Origin: Neobacillus driksii
GTDB taxonomy: Bacteria > Bacillota > Bacilli > Bacillales > Cytobacillaceae
DNA length: 64,000 nt
Assembly (NCBI RefSeq): GCF_013409995.1
Contig: NZ_JACCBX010000003.1
Span: forward strand, 62,001 to 126,000
Direction of reading: 5' to 3'
The notes beneath the pieces were generated by a model. The model saw nothing but the letters and a program-made list of their open reading frames with translations. It was not told where the DNA came from and made no database searches. Positions within the stretch are counted from its first letter, which is position 1. Each line of letters starts with the position of its first letter. Both the position numbers and the translations under genes were made by a program. This document shows positions 25,078-33,573 of the stretch, piece after piece.

Positions 25078-25878
25078 TTAATTCCCAATTAATATTTTCA
25101 TATCGGACTTTACTTGTTCACAGCTTTCATAGCAATCTTCTATTTGTAAAAGCCTGCTTATAATGTGCTTCGAAAGATGAGATATCTCCAATTCTTCTTC
25201 CCAACTGCTTTCCTTCTTATTTTTTGGAAAAGAATAGTTAGAGTAGAGTAAAAACAGCAAAAAATGCCCAAGACCATAAAAGTCTGCCTGCGGATTGATC
25301 TCTTTTCGTATATTTCTTTTTGTTTTATTGAGTTCATTAATACCTTGATCATCCCATTTCCTTGCGAGTCCTAAATCAATGAGTGCAATCTCAGAACCAT
25401 TTGTAATTACATTGGGAATCCTTATATCTCGGTGAATTAGCCGCTGTTCATGTAAATAGTTGATGAGTGCTAGTACATCAAGGGCTATTTTGAATGCCTC
25501 TACTTCTGAATACTTATGGCCATCTTGAAAAATTAGCTGTTCAAAATTCTTCCCTTCAATAAATTCCATCGTATAAAATGGGATATTTTTATGTGTGCCA
25601 TCCTCGAAGTATTTTGGAAATCCAGGGTGATTAATTGAAAGAAGCAGCTTTTTTTCAATCTCGAATGTGTTTCTCCCTGACTTTTTAATTCTTTTATGGA
25701 TTCGCAACGCTTTTAACACTTTCTTTTGTTGTGACAATAGATCAAACACTAAGTAGCTGTTTCCGTAACTTCCCGTGCCAAGAAGGTTCAATACCTTATA
25801 TCGCTGAGCTATGATTTCATTTTGCTGAAATCGGCTTTCCATTATGTTAGCCGCTAATAAAGTGATTCTTTTAAACAT
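25078..25878 (-). CDS. Hanks-type serine/threonine protein kinase (YbdM/PrkD-like)
   Basis: A 266-residue soluble kinase without membrane or PASTA parts. Visible motifs: Gly loop GTGSYG (34-39), Lys56 in VLKAL, Glu75, catalytic HRD (149-151) with Asn156, and DLG (168-170) where DFG is usual. The HRD loop reads HRDIRIPN instead of HRDLKPxN, so the Lys is replaced by Arg. Activity is therefore likely but not certain. B. subtilis YbdM (PrkD) is of similar size. No clear ribosome site is seen before 25878. It sits between a His/Lys-rich small gene and spo0M, all in one direction. Confidence 0.85.
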   Translation of the reverse strand: MFKRITLLAANIMESRFQQNEIIAQRYKVLNLLGTGSYGNSYLVFDLLSQQKKVLKALRIHKRIKKSGRNTFEIEKKLLLSINHPGFPKYFEDGTHKNIPFYTMEFIEGKNFEQLIFQDGHKYSEVEAFKIALDVLALINYLHEQRLIHRDIRIPNVITNGSEIALIDLGLARKWDDQGINELNKTKRNIRKEINPQADFYGLGHFLLFLLYSNYSFPKNKKESSWEEELEISHLSKHIISRLLQIEDCYESCEQVKSDMKILIGN

Positions 25879-25886
25879 ATAAGTAT

Positions 25887-26063
25887 CTAACTGCTAAAAA
25901 AGCTCGAAAAGGAACTGCCACTTTTATGCTTCTTTTTGTAGTGTTTGTGGCCCAAGTGTTTATGTTTCTGATGGTTCATTTTTTTCCAGGCATTACTTGA
26001 ATGTGAATATTTTTGATGATGAGATTTACTTCCTAGAATTGACTTTAAAATCTTTTTTAGCAT
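25887..26063 (-). CDS. Small His/Lys/Ser-rich basic protein
   Basis: A 58-residue protein: a short amphipathic start (MLKKILKSILGSKSHH), a middle very rich in His and Lys (KHKHLGHKHYKKKHK) and a Ser/Phe tail (SGSSFSSFFSS). Three ATG codons follow each other; the third (26063) is best spaced from AAGGAGG. The gene ends eight bases before the kinase ATG, so both are probably cotranscribed. It could bind metal, nucleic acid or acidic partners, or be a kinase substrate through its many Ser; none of this is shown by the sequence alone. Confidence 0.75.
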   Translation of the reverse strand: MLKKILKSILGSKSHHQKYSHSSNAWKKMNHQKHKHLGHKHYKKKHKSGSSFSSFFSS

Positions 26064-26157
26064 CATCATTCCTCCTTAGCCTCGTTGTATGTAATACGAG
26101 AAAGAAATAGGAAAGTTTCACCCATTAAAGAAAATAATAAGAAAAATTTTCGCAAAC

Positions 26158-26188
26158 AAAAAGCGAGCAGATTCAAATGCTCGTCTTT
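26158..26188 (-). terminator. Terminator of yozD
   Basis: GACGAGCA/TGCTCGCT stem followed by TTTTTG on the minus strand. Confidence 0.75.
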
Positions 26189-26234
26189 CGTTACTTCTTA
26201 TTATAAAGATGAATAAATTATCGTGGTATTTTAC

Positions 26235-26408
26235 CTATTCATCTTCTACTTCTTCGTCGATAATACTTTTCTCGATGAGATACTCGAAGGTGATATCAGC
26301 GATTTCTTCCAATTCTTCTTCCGTAGGAACGTATCCTCTTTTCACCAGCTCATGAAAGAAAAATTCAGCAATTTCTTCCGTATCAATAAATACTTCAATT
26401 TCTCTCAT
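26235..26408 (-). CDS. yozD: YozD family protein
   Basis: A 57-residue acidic protein beginning MREIEVFIDTEEIAEFFFHE and containing KRGYVPTEEELEEIADITFE, essentially the same as B. subtilis YozD (58 residues). The function is unknown. GGGGG precedes the ATG at 26408. Its place before yodN, yozE, yokU and kamA repeats the B. subtilis order. Confidence 0.88.
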   Translation of the reverse strand: MREIEVFIDTEEIAEFFFHELVKRGYVPTEEELEEIADITFEYLIEKSIIDEEVEDE

Positions 26409-26588
26409 AGCATCGCCCCCTTTTTACAGAATGTATGATGATTTCTGCTCATTCATGCTATTTACTTCTAGAAGAATCGGTAAATATTCTACAGCTTAAA
26501 CATAGAGAGCAAAATAAAAGAATAAATATGTCTTTTTTTCGTAGGACAAGCATAGGATGAATAAAAAGAACTATTATGAGGTGATCGT

Positions 26589-26756
26589 ATGTCAAATCTA
26601 CAAGCAAAATTTGAAGCTATTTTGGAAGATGTAAATCAGGAGGATGGATTAATCATCACTGCCTTTGAGAAGATTTTAGACGGTCTTTTTTTTCTAATAA
26701 AATGGGGTGGGATTCCTTTAGTTATTTACTTACTAGTGTCCATTTCCACTTGGTAA
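26589..26756 (+). CDS. Small single-span membrane protein of 55 residues
   Basis: An ATG at 26589 with GAGGTGAT upstream opens a 55-codon frame. The N-terminal half is a soluble acidic helix (MSNLQAKFEAILEDVNQEDG), followed by LIITAFEKILDGLFF and a hydrophobic C-terminus (GGIPLVIYLLVSISTW). It looks like a tail-anchored small protein. The family is not recognised. It is the only plus-strand gene between yozD and yodN and is convergent with yodN. Confidence 0.65.
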   Translation: MSNLQAKFEAILEDVNQEDGLIITAFEKILDGLFFLIKWGGIPLVIYLLVSISTW

Positions 26757-26766
26757 AATGTAAAAG

Positions 26767-27468
26767 CTAGACATGGCTTTTACCATCGTCATTTACGACA
26801 CTTTTTAATTTTCTAAGAATGACTCGCATAACTTGATAATACTCCTGATCGTTGAACATGTTATATAGAATTTTGTAATCATTAAAAATGTCTAATAAAT
26901 TATCGATTAGCTGTTTCTTTTCCTTTTTTCGTTCAATTTCTTCAAGTTCTGCTTTTCTCACGATGTTTTTTTGTGTTTTTGAAATTGCCACCTGCTGCTT
27001 CTCTTCATTATTTACTAGGTAAAGAAGCCCTAACTTTTGAATAAAAGTATCCGCACTCTCAGCGTCTGCAACGAGTGTCATTTCCTCTTCACCAGCTTCT
27101 AGCCATTCCCCGTCACTAATCCTTGATAGTTCGTAGATAACATCTTCCCATGCATCTTCTTTGTAGCGCCAAATTTCTGTTCGAAACCCGACAATTTTAA
27201 ACAAATCGGAGCCATATCCAGCGACCTGTACTAAATCACCGAAAAAGAATTTATATTCGATATCAATTTGTTCCTGTTCCACCAAAGTTCCTTCGTATTC
27301 TGAAAGAAGCTGTAGTCCTGATTCAACAAAAAGACCATCACTTTTATTCACTTCATATACATAATTTCCGTCAATCAACTTGACATCTGTTACTTTGCCA
27401 ACTGTACCATACATCGTTATCACGACCGTATCACCGACCTTATACTTCGGTATATTCCTTCTTTTCAT
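26767..27468 (-). CDS. yodN: YodN family protein
   Basis: A 233-residue protein. The N-terminal half has two repeats of a short KOW/SH3-like beta pattern (KYKVGDTVVITMYGTVGKVT and FFGDLVQVAGYGSDLFKIVG), the C-terminal part is a charged coiled coil (AELEEIERKKEKKQLIDNLL). It matches B. subtilis YodN in place and start. Function unknown; the beta modules suggest nucleic acid or protein contact. The ATG at 27468 is preferred, being nine bases from AGAGG. Confidence 0.78.
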   Translation of the reverse strand: MKRRNIPKYKVGDTVVITMYGTVGKVTDVKLIDGNYVYEVNKSDGLFVESGLQLLSEYEGTLVEQEQIDIEYKFFFGDLVQVAGYGSDLFKIVGFRTEIWRYKEDAWEDVIYELSRISDGEWLEAGEEEMTLVADAESADTFIQKLGLLYLVNNEEKQQVAISKTQKNIVRKAELEEIERKKEKKQLIDNLLDIFNDYKILYNMFNDQEYYQVMRVILRKLKSVVNDDGKSHV

Positions 27469-27554
27469 ATCCTCCATCCTCTCAATGATGAGTCGTGAAT
27501 TTTGATTACAATAGTATATGCACCATTCGAAGTATCGCTCACAACGGATAAAAG

Positions 27555-27584
27555 AAAAATCGCCTCTTTTTCGAGAGACGATTT
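27555..27584 (-). terminator. Terminator of yozE
   Basis: AAATCGTCTCT/AGAGGCGATTTT stem on the minus strand. Confidence 0.82.
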
Positions 27585-27602
27585 AAAGGGAATTACATAA
27601 AT

Positions 27603-27827
27603 TCAATTACTTTCAGATAGCAAATAAAGATCCCAGGCTTCATCAAATATAGTCATGGACTCTAGATAATGACCATTAAATTCAAGGTATGAACTGAGCT
27701 CATGGTAGTCTTCCGATGTTTTTGGGAAGCTATGGTCCAAAAAAGCCTCATTTGCAAACACACTGATGGCATCCTTTGGTTCCGGGTGCCGGTATTTCAT
27801 TAAGAAGTGATAAAATGATTTAATCAT
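27603..27827 (-). CDS. yozE: YozE family SAM-like protein
   Basis: A 74-residue helical protein with the YozE signature (SFYHFLMKYRHPEPKD, FANEAFLDHSFPK, FDEAWDLY). The structure of B. subtilis YozE is a sterile-alpha-motif-like bundle; the role is unknown. AAAGG precedes the ATG. It lies between yodN and the divergent AI-2E family gene. Confidence 0.92.
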   Translation of the reverse strand: MIKSFYHFLMKYRHPEPKDAISVFANEAFLDHSFPKTSEDYHELSSYLEFNGHYLESMTIFDEAWDLYLLSESN

Positions 27828-27939
27828 AACTTAGCGCCTTTCTATCCTGTGACAAAAATTGAATTAACTTAAAGATACTATAACAGAGTAAGATTTGATA
27901 TAATTTTACCAAATATATAAAGAAACAGAGGTACATACA

Positions 27940-29043
27940 TTGGCAAAGAAAAAATTTCAATACTGGTTAATTCAGGTCTTGTTAATTTTAACCATCATTT
28001 GGGTTTCAACTAAGATATCCTTCTTATTTGAACCAATCGGAATCTTTTTTTCAACCATCTTTTTCCCCATTCTGATTACGGGCTTTCTTTACTTTTTACT
28101 TAATCCAGTTGTCAATTTCTTGCAGCGTCATAAAGTTCCCAGGCTATTGGCCATCATTATCATTTATGTTGTCTTTATACTCCTATGTGTACTTGCGATT
28201 GGAAACCTAATTCCTGCTATTACAAAACAATTTACCGCACTTGCTAACGAACTTCCAGTATATGCAGACAAAACCATGAAATTTATTGACAGTGTTATGA
28301 AATCATCTGAATTTAAATGGATCATGGATGAGCAAAAGGATATTCTTGAGACTATACAGACAAGGCTTATAGAATTCGCCAATACCCTGCCAAACGCGAT
28401 TACTGGCAGCATTACGAACATCCTTGGTGTTATTACCAATATTGCGATTATTCTCGTTACGGTTCCTTTTTTATTGTTCTATATGTTTAAAGATGGGCAC
28501 AAGTTCCCTACAGCTATCTCGAAATTTCTTCCAACTGCGTACAGGGAGGAAGGACTATCGATTTTGAAAGAGACAGGGGAGACTCTTTCTGCATATATTC
28601 AGGGACAGGTGACTGTAGCTTTGGCAGTGGGTACACTTGCATTTATCGGGTACCTGATCATTGATTTACCATTTGCACTCGTCATGGCCTTAATCGTAGC
28701 ATTTACCAACATTATTCCTTATATCGGCCCAATTCTTGGAGGAGCACCAGCCGTCATCGTAGCTTTATTTGATTCACCTACGAAAGCATTATTAGTAATT
28801 ATAGTGATTCTCATCGCGCAGCAGATTGAAGGCAATGTATTATCACCGCTTATTCTTGGAAAAAGCCTAGACACCCATCCAGCAACGATTATTATTATTT
28901 TACTGGCTGCTGGAAATTTAGCCGGCGTGCTAGGAATGGTACTCGCTATTCCATTTTACGCAGTCATGAAGACCATTGTATTAAACCTGGTTAAATTTTT
29001 AAGAGCAAGAAAAAATGCTGCCAAATCCATCCAAACAGAATGA
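27940..29043 (+). CDS. AI-2E family transporter (YueF-like)
   Basis: A 367-residue protein with eight or so transmembrane spans in the AI-2E/UPF0118 pattern: three N-terminal helices, a soluble segment (ELPVYADKTMKFIDSVM), then a conserved C-terminal core (AFTNIIPYIGPILGGAPAVIVAL, and QQIEGNVLSPLILGKSLDTHP). Members export small molecules or exchange ions; some are Na+/H+ antiporters. It starts at a TTG (27940) eight bases from GAGGT. It separates yozE from yokU, where B. subtilis has no such gene. Confidence 0.85.
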   Translation: MAKKKFQYWLIQVLLILTIIWVSTKISFLFEPIGIFFSTIFFPILITGFLYFLLNPVVNFLQRHKVPRLLAIIIIYVVFILLCVLAIGNLIPAITKQFTALANELPVYADKTMKFIDSVMKSSEFKWIMDEQKDILETIQTRLIEFANTLPNAITGSITNILGVITNIAIILVTVPFLLFYMFKDGHKFPTAISKFLPTAYREEGLSILKETGETLSAYIQGQVTVALAVGTLAFIGYLIIDLPFALVMALIVAFTNIIPYIGPILGGAPAVIVALFDSPTKALLVIIVILIAQQIEGNVLSPLILGKSLDTHPATIIIILLAAGNLAGVLGMVLAIPFYAVMKTIVLNLVKFLRARKNAAKSIQTE

Positions 29044-29050
29044 TAAAATT

Positions 29051-29076
29051 AACCCCTATCAGCAGATAGGGGTTTT
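29051..29076. terminator. Bidirectional terminator
   Basis: AACCCCTATC-AGCA-GATAGGGGTT between the transporter and yokU. Confidence 0.9.
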
Positions 29077-29078
29077 GA

Positions 29079-29357
29079 TTATGAAAAGTCAAAATAATTC
29101 CTCTTTAAAAGTCTCGGAAGAGCCATTAACTCCTCATAACTGATACATTTTCCTATTTTTTTCGTATCAATCAAAAATAATTGATCCTCAATTTTCTTAA
29201 TAATCTCATCAGTTTGATATACCATCTTACAATCCTCGCAAGCAACTGCCGGCGTTTCTGTAATCTGAATCGCTCTAGTGCCGTCTGGCAGCTCCCAATA
29301 GACGGTATTCTCTCCTTTTTCGGCCGCCTGACCACACCATTCACATAATAATTCCAT
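29079..29357 (-). CDS. yokU: YokU family zinc-finger protein
   Basis: A 92-residue protein with CEWC near the N-terminus and CEDC at about 37-40, a YgiT-type zinc finger, followed by YQTDEIIKKIEDQL. It matches B. subtilis YokU, which lies directly downstream of kamA there too. Twelve bases separate it from the kamA stop, so it is on the kamA transcript. The function is unknown. Confidence 0.85.
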   Translation of the reverse strand: MELLCEWCGQAAEKGENTVYWELPDGTRAIQITETPAVACEDCKMVYQTDEIIKKIEDQLFLIDTKKIGKCISYEELMALPRLLKRNYFDFS

Positions 29358-29368
29358 ATTGGATCCCT

Positions 29369-30802
29369 CTATTCTTCCTGAGGCTGCTTCCCATCAGACT
29401 CATTTTTTTCAGCAGAGGCTGGTTTATTCTGCAATGCCTGGAATTTCTTTTCCTTCAATTCATCACGTTTACTTCGTTTGTCCTTGAGTGTGGAATGGTT
29501 AGGATTTTGAATGTATTCTTTACGACGATTTAGTCTTGTTAGACCCTCTGGAACAAGATTAAAATGCTGGTCATTCATAATTCCTGCTATCCCGATATTG
29601 GATCGTTTCTCCTCCATATCTGGGTAAACCTCTTTAAAATAAGCCTCTGCTGTTCCAGGCTTATAATTTTCTGGTTCAGGATACGAGGTAATGACGCCTT
29701 CAAAGTTCCTGAGAACAACCTTTTCTGCACTTTGTGAAATTAAATAATTGGGCTGAAGTGAAATTTTCCCGCCGCCGCCAGGACCATCCAAGACAAAAGT
29801 TGGTACCGCATAGCCACTAGTATGACCACGCAATCCTTCGATAATTTCTAGACCTTTAGAAACAGGTGCCCGGAAATGACCAATTCCTTCGGACAAATCA
29901 CATTGATAAATATAATATGGTCGTACACGAATTTTCACGAGATCATGCATGAGCTTTTTCATAATTGGAACACTGTCGTTAATACCGGCAAGGATGACCG
30001 ATTGGTTCCCGACTGGGACACCTGCGTTCGCTAACATTTCACAAGCCTTTTTAGACTCTTCTGTTATTTCAATGGATGTATTAAAATGAGTATTCAACCA
30101 AATTGGATGATATTTTTTTAAAATGTTACAAAGGTCCTCCGTAATCCTCTGAGGAAATACTACAGGTGCTCGTGTTCCAATTCGAATGATTTCTACATGG
30201 TCAATTTCACGAAGGTTTTTCAATATATATTCTAGGATATTATCATTAATAAGAAGACCATCACCGCCAGATATTAATACATCTCGAACTTGCGGTGTTT
30301 GACGGATATAGTTAATGGCCGCATCCAGCTGTTTCTTTGGAACCCCCATTCCGATTTGTCCCGAGAAGCGTCTCCTTGTACAATAACGGCAATACATCGA
30401 GCATTGATTGGTGACGAGAAACAGAACGCGATCTGGATACCGGTGTGTTAATCCCGGAACTGGTGAATCTTCATCCTCATACAATGGGTCCTCAAGATCG
30501 TATTTTGTTTTATGGATTTCTTTAGATATTGGAACAGACTGCATCCGTATTGGGCAGCGTGGGTCATCCGGGTTCATTAGTGAAGCATAATACGGTGTTA
30601 TATTTAGCGGGATTGTCTTTGTTGAAATTCTAACGCCTTCTTCTTCATCTGGGGTTAAATTGATTACCTTTTTTAAATCGTCTAGTGTACGGATGGTATT
30701 GGTGAGCTGCCACAGCCAATCATTCCATTGCTCCTCGCTTACATCTTTCCATAGCTCTATATCTTTCCAATGCCTATTTGGCTTGTATAATGTCTGTTTC
30801 AT
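29369..30802 (-). CDS. kamA: Lysine 2,3-aminomutase
   Basis: A 477-residue radical-SAM/PLP enzyme that turns L-lysine into L-beta-lysine. The cluster motif is Cys134-x3-Cys138-x2-Cys141 (CSMYCRYC), SGGDGLL binds SAM, and Lys346 in PGGGGKISL should bind PLP. AAGGAGG precedes the ATG at 30802. It has its own upstream sigma-54 type promoter at 30840-30855 and is followed by yokU. In B. subtilis kamA belongs to the mother-cell sigma-E regulon with yodPQRST. Confidence 0.96.
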   Translation of the reverse strand: MKQTLYKPNRHWKDIELWKDVSEEQWNDWLWQLTNTIRTLDDLKKVINLTPDEEEGVRISTKTIPLNITPYYASLMNPDDPRCPIRMQSVPISKEIHKTKYDLEDPLYEDEDSPVPGLTHRYPDRVLFLVTNQCSMYCRYCTRRRFSGQIGMGVPKKQLDAAINYIRQTPQVRDVLISGGDGLLINDNILEYILKNLREIDHVEIIRIGTRAPVVFPQRITEDLCNILKKYHPIWLNTHFNTSIEITEESKKACEMLANAGVPVGNQSVILAGINDSVPIMKKLMHDLVKIRVRPYYIYQCDLSEGIGHFRAPVSKGLEIIEGLRGHTSGYAVPTFVLDGPGGGGKISLQPNYLISQSAEKVVLRNFEGVITSYPEPENYKPGTAEAYFKEVYPDMEEKRSNIGIAGIMNDQHFNLVPEGLTRLNRRKEYIQNPNHSTLKDKRSKRDELKEKKFQALQNKPASAEKNESDGKQPQEE

Positions 30803-30839
30803 TTGTATTTCCTCCTTACCCTACTTTACTAAGATATTA

Positions 30840-30855
30840 TGCAAGAACTATGCCA
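30840..30855 (-). promoter_or_regulatory. Sigma-54 (SigL) promoter of kamA
   Basis: The minus strand reads TGGCATAGTTCTTGCA, matching TGGCAC-R-N4-TTGCW at every fixed base except one (C to T). It lies about 38 bp before the kamA ATG and next to a gene for a sigma-54 activator. Confidence 0.75.
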
Positions 30856-30910
30856 ATGCACTTAGTCCGGGTAAGGTTACAATATTATAGATTTTTAAGT
30901 GATGATTTCA

Positions 30911-30934
30911 AAAAAAAACGCCGATTTTTCGGCA
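30911..30934 (-). terminator. Terminator of the sigma-54 activator gene
   Basis: GCCGA-AAAA-TCGGC then nine T on the minus strand; it isolates the activator transcript from kamA. Confidence 0.85.
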
Positions 30935-30935
30935 G

Positions 30936-32321
30936 TTATTCTCGTAGCTTTTTGATCTTATATTGTAAGGTTTGCCTTGGAATTTCTAACAGCTCGGCTG
31001 CTTGTTTGACATTTCCAGTTGATAGGTCGAGTGCAGTGTGGATCAGTTTTTTTTCTAGTTCTTCGAGATTTTTTCTTAGAGATAAATTGTTGTCACTATT
31101 TTCATTCCCTGCTGCAAGCTGTTTCATCATAATGGGGAGGTCTTTCACTTCCAAGATTTCGTCATCGCAAACATTCATCATGTATTCAATCGTATGCTTC
31201 AGCTCTCTTACATTCCCTGGCCAAGGATGATCCAAAAAGAGACCTTTTACTTTTTGCTCGACTCCATTAATCTTTTTCTGCAATGACTTATTAAAAAACG
31301 CAATAAAATATTGGGTCAGCAACTGGATATCCTCTTTCCGTTCTCTAAGAGGGAGCAGTGAAAAAGTAAACACATTTAGGCGGTAATACAGGTCAGAGCG
31401 TAGCTTTTGATTCTGAAGCGCTGTATTTGGGTGGACATTCATGGCTGCAATGATACGTACATCAACGGAAATATTTTGTGAGCTTCCAACCCTTCTTATG
31501 ATCCCATCCTCTAAGACACGCAATAACTTTGCCTGTAGCTCAATCGGCATGGTATGAAGCTCATCGAGAAACAATGTTCCTCCATCTGCCAACTCAAAAA
31601 GACCTTTTCTTTCAACAGCTCCTGTGTAGCTCCCTTTTGCAGTGCCAAAAAGAATGCTTTCAAGCAATGTTTCTGGGATGGCTGCACAGTTTTGAGCAAT
31701 GAACGGTCCTTCCCCGCGAAGGGATTCGTGATGAACACCTTGCACAAATAATTCCTTTCCTGTACCGCTTTCTCCGTATACAAGAATGGGAGAGTCTAAT
31801 TTTGCCAGCTTTTTAGCTTCGTCCTTCAGGCTCTGGAATATCGGATTAATTGTTTTTAAATCATCTAAAGTATATTTGATGTTTTTCGCTATTTTTTTCT
31901 TATTATTTTTATTCACATTTTTTTGTAAATCTAATAGACTTTCTGATAGCTGCTTCAACCGAGTATAATCTTTTGCAATCTCAACCGCACCAATAATTTG
32001 TTTATCCACAAAAATAGGAAGTGTGGTATTTATGGTATCAATTCTTGCTCCATGGATGTTTACATAAACCTGTGTCTGATTATAGATAGGTTTGCCCGTT
32101 TTAATTACCCTGAGCAGCGTACTTGAATTCTCAGTTAAGGAAGGAAAAACGTCCAGCAGGTCTTTACCCTGAACCTCCTTGACATTCATTCCATCAAGCC
32201 TTGCTGCTACCTCATTATAGAAAATGGTTTTACCTTCTGTATCGACCACATGGATTCCTTCATCGATGGTTTTCAGGATAGCTGAAAGAACTTCCTGCGT
32301 TAACGCAGTTAATTGCACCAA
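30936..32321 (-). CDS. Sigma-54-dependent transcriptional activator (PAS-AAA+-Fis)
   Basis: About 461 residues. A PAS domain comes first (LKTIDEGIHVVDTEGKTIFYNE), then an AAA+ domain with Walker A GESGTGKE, the sigma-54 contact loop GSYTGA (GAFTGA variant), Walker B GGTLFLDE and a RLNVF...PLRER region, then a Fis-type helix-turn-helix (GNVKQAAELLEIPRQTLQYK). The PAS likely senses a pathway compound. I favour the TTG at 32321 with GAGGTGA upstream; an ATG at 32381, overlapping yodP, has no ribosome site. The gene sits between yodP and kamA; kamA carries a matching promoter. Confidence 0.9.
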   Translation of the reverse strand: MVQLTALTQEVLSAILKTIDEGIHVVDTEGKTIFYNEVAARLDGMNVKEVQGKDLLDVFPSLTENSSTLLRVIKTGKPIYNQTQVYVNIHGARIDTINTTLPIFVDKQIIGAVEIAKDYTRLKQLSESLLDLQKNVNKNNKKKIAKNIKYTLDDLKTINPIFQSLKDEAKKLAKLDSPILVYGESGTGKELFVQGVHHESLRGEGPFIAQNCAAIPETLLESILFGTAKGSYTGAVERKGLFELADGGTLFLDELHTMPIELQAKLLRVLEDGIIRRVGSSQNISVDVRIIAAMNVHPNTALQNQKLRSDLYYRLNVFTFSLLPLRERKEDIQLLTQYFIAFFNKSLQKKINGVEQKVKGLFLDHPWPGNVRELKHTIEYMMNVCDDEILEVKDLPIMMKQLAAGNENSDNNLSLRKNLEELEKKLIHTALDLSTGNVKQAAELLEIPRQTLQYKIKKLRE

Positions 32322-32373
32322 TACTTCACCTCGCTTTAGGGGTGCCAAAAATTCAGCACATAGAGCCGAAAAA

Positions 32374-33228
32374 TTAGCCATTTGCCAGATTCTTTACCCA
32401 CATATTCATATTCTCAAGCTTGTCATAAATATAGCAGTTATTCATTAGCCTGCCGCGATACTTATATCCGAGCTGGTATAACACCGCATTCATTCCAAAG
32501 GATAAACTCCTTGCTATCGAATACGCACAGTATACTCCCTGCTGTTTAAGCTCACCCTCTAGCTCCCGGAGAATAATTTTCATTAACCCATATTTTCTGT
32601 GTTCCTTTAAGGTTGCACAATCTGTTAATTCAGCATTTTTATAAAATGAATTTACTTCAGCAGATGCAGCACTGACAATTTTCCCCTGATGAAAGAAAAC
32701 GTAATAAACGGTCCCTTCCTTCATGGTCTTTTTAACATAATCTGGGTCATGTAACGGTGTGGGGTATATTTGAAACACTTCGCGGTATAACCCCGAAAGC
32801 TCTTCTGCACAAGATTCATCTGCTTTCTTTGATTCATACTCCTTCGTCGGATAGGGTTTATCGAAGCTGCTATCTAATTGATAAATGCTGTGAATCATTC
32901 CGTCCTCTGTAATCCAATGATCATTTTTCTTTCGTTCCACTGTATAAAACTTCGAAAAAAAATGGGCATCAGATCCGAGAAAATATCGATCCACTACAGC
33001 TTCCGGCTGTAAACCCTTCTCTAATAGGTGTAAAAAATCTTCTGACCGTACTTTCATAATTAATTTTTCGACGTGGTGCATGTGTGCTAACTCCTCCGCT
33101 TTTTCCAGCACTAGTTGAGTATTACCGCGATAATCGTCAATCCGGATTCTTTTATTAAAGGGATCAAGATAAGCCTCTAAATATAATCTATCTTCCTCAA
33201 TATGAATGGTGGAAGCACTTTGATTCAT
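32374..33228 (-). CDS. yodP: Beta-lysine N6-acetyltransferase (YodP/AblB)
   Basis: A 284-residue GNAT enzyme. The N-terminal half is family-specific; the C-terminal half holds the acetyl-CoA fold (GKIVSAASAEVNSFYKNAELTDCATL, then EHRKYGLMKIIL). KamA with AblB makes N6-acetyl-beta-lysine, a compatible solute in methanogens and a catabolic intermediate in the Bacillus yod cluster. The ATG at 33228 is eight bases from GGAG. A 380-bp gap with a tandem repeat separates it from the upstream aldehyde dehydrogenase gene. Confidence 0.9.
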   Translation of the reverse strand: MNQSASTIHIEEDRLYLEAYLDPFNKRIRIDDYRGNTQLVLEKAEELAHMHHVEKLIMKVRSEDFLHLLEKGLQPEAVVDRYFLGSDAHFFSKFYTVERKKNDHWITEDGMIHSIYQLDSSFDKPYPTKEYESKKADESCAEELSGLYREVFQIYPTPLHDPDYVKKTMKEGTVYYVFFHQGKIVSAASAEVNSFYKNAELTDCATLKEHRKYGLMKIILRELEGELKQQGVYCAYSIARSLSFGMNAVLYQLGYKYRGRLMNNCYIYDKLENMNMWVKNLANG

Positions 33229-33286
33229 CCCCGACACTCCATTCGTATTCTAGTTTTAAACAAAGTTCATGTGCACATATTCGCCT

Positions 33287-33475
33287 GGGCTTCACACCCT
33301 TCATAAGGACCATTTCCTCTCACTCTCTTTCATTTTGGGCTTCATGAACCCTTCATGAGGACCATTTCCTCTCACTCTCTTTCATTTTGGGCTTCATGAA
33401 CCCTTCATGAGGACCATTTCCTCTCTTTCTCTTACTTTTTGGGCTTCATGAACCCTTTATGAGGACCATTCTCCT
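33287..33475. repeat. Tandem repeat with 52-bp unit, three copies plus a partial one
   Basis: Units start with GGGCTTCA at 33287 (a 50-bp copy), 33337, 33389 and 33441 (truncated); the middle spacings are exactly 52 bp. Each full unit contains TCATGAA-CCC-TTCATGA, a perfect 7-bp dyad with a 3-nt loop, followed by a pyrimidine-rich tail. It lies in the gap between the aldehyde dehydrogenase stop and the yodP start. Confidence 0.9.
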
Positions 33476-33510
33476 CGAATAAACCTCTAGTTCAAGCTTC
33501 GTAAACCTAT

Positions 33511-33543
33511 GTGTTTGGTTGGTGTATAGCTGAATCCAAACAC
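33511..33543. other. Inverted repeat in the aldehyde dehydrogenase-yodP gap
   Basis: GTGTTTGG (33511-33518) and CCAAACAC (33536-33543), a perfect 8-bp dyad with a 17-bp centre. Its spacing could suit an RNA hairpin or an operator. Confidence 0.4.
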
Positions 33544-33573
33544 TGAATCCCCCAATGCCAATTACCCATTTAC

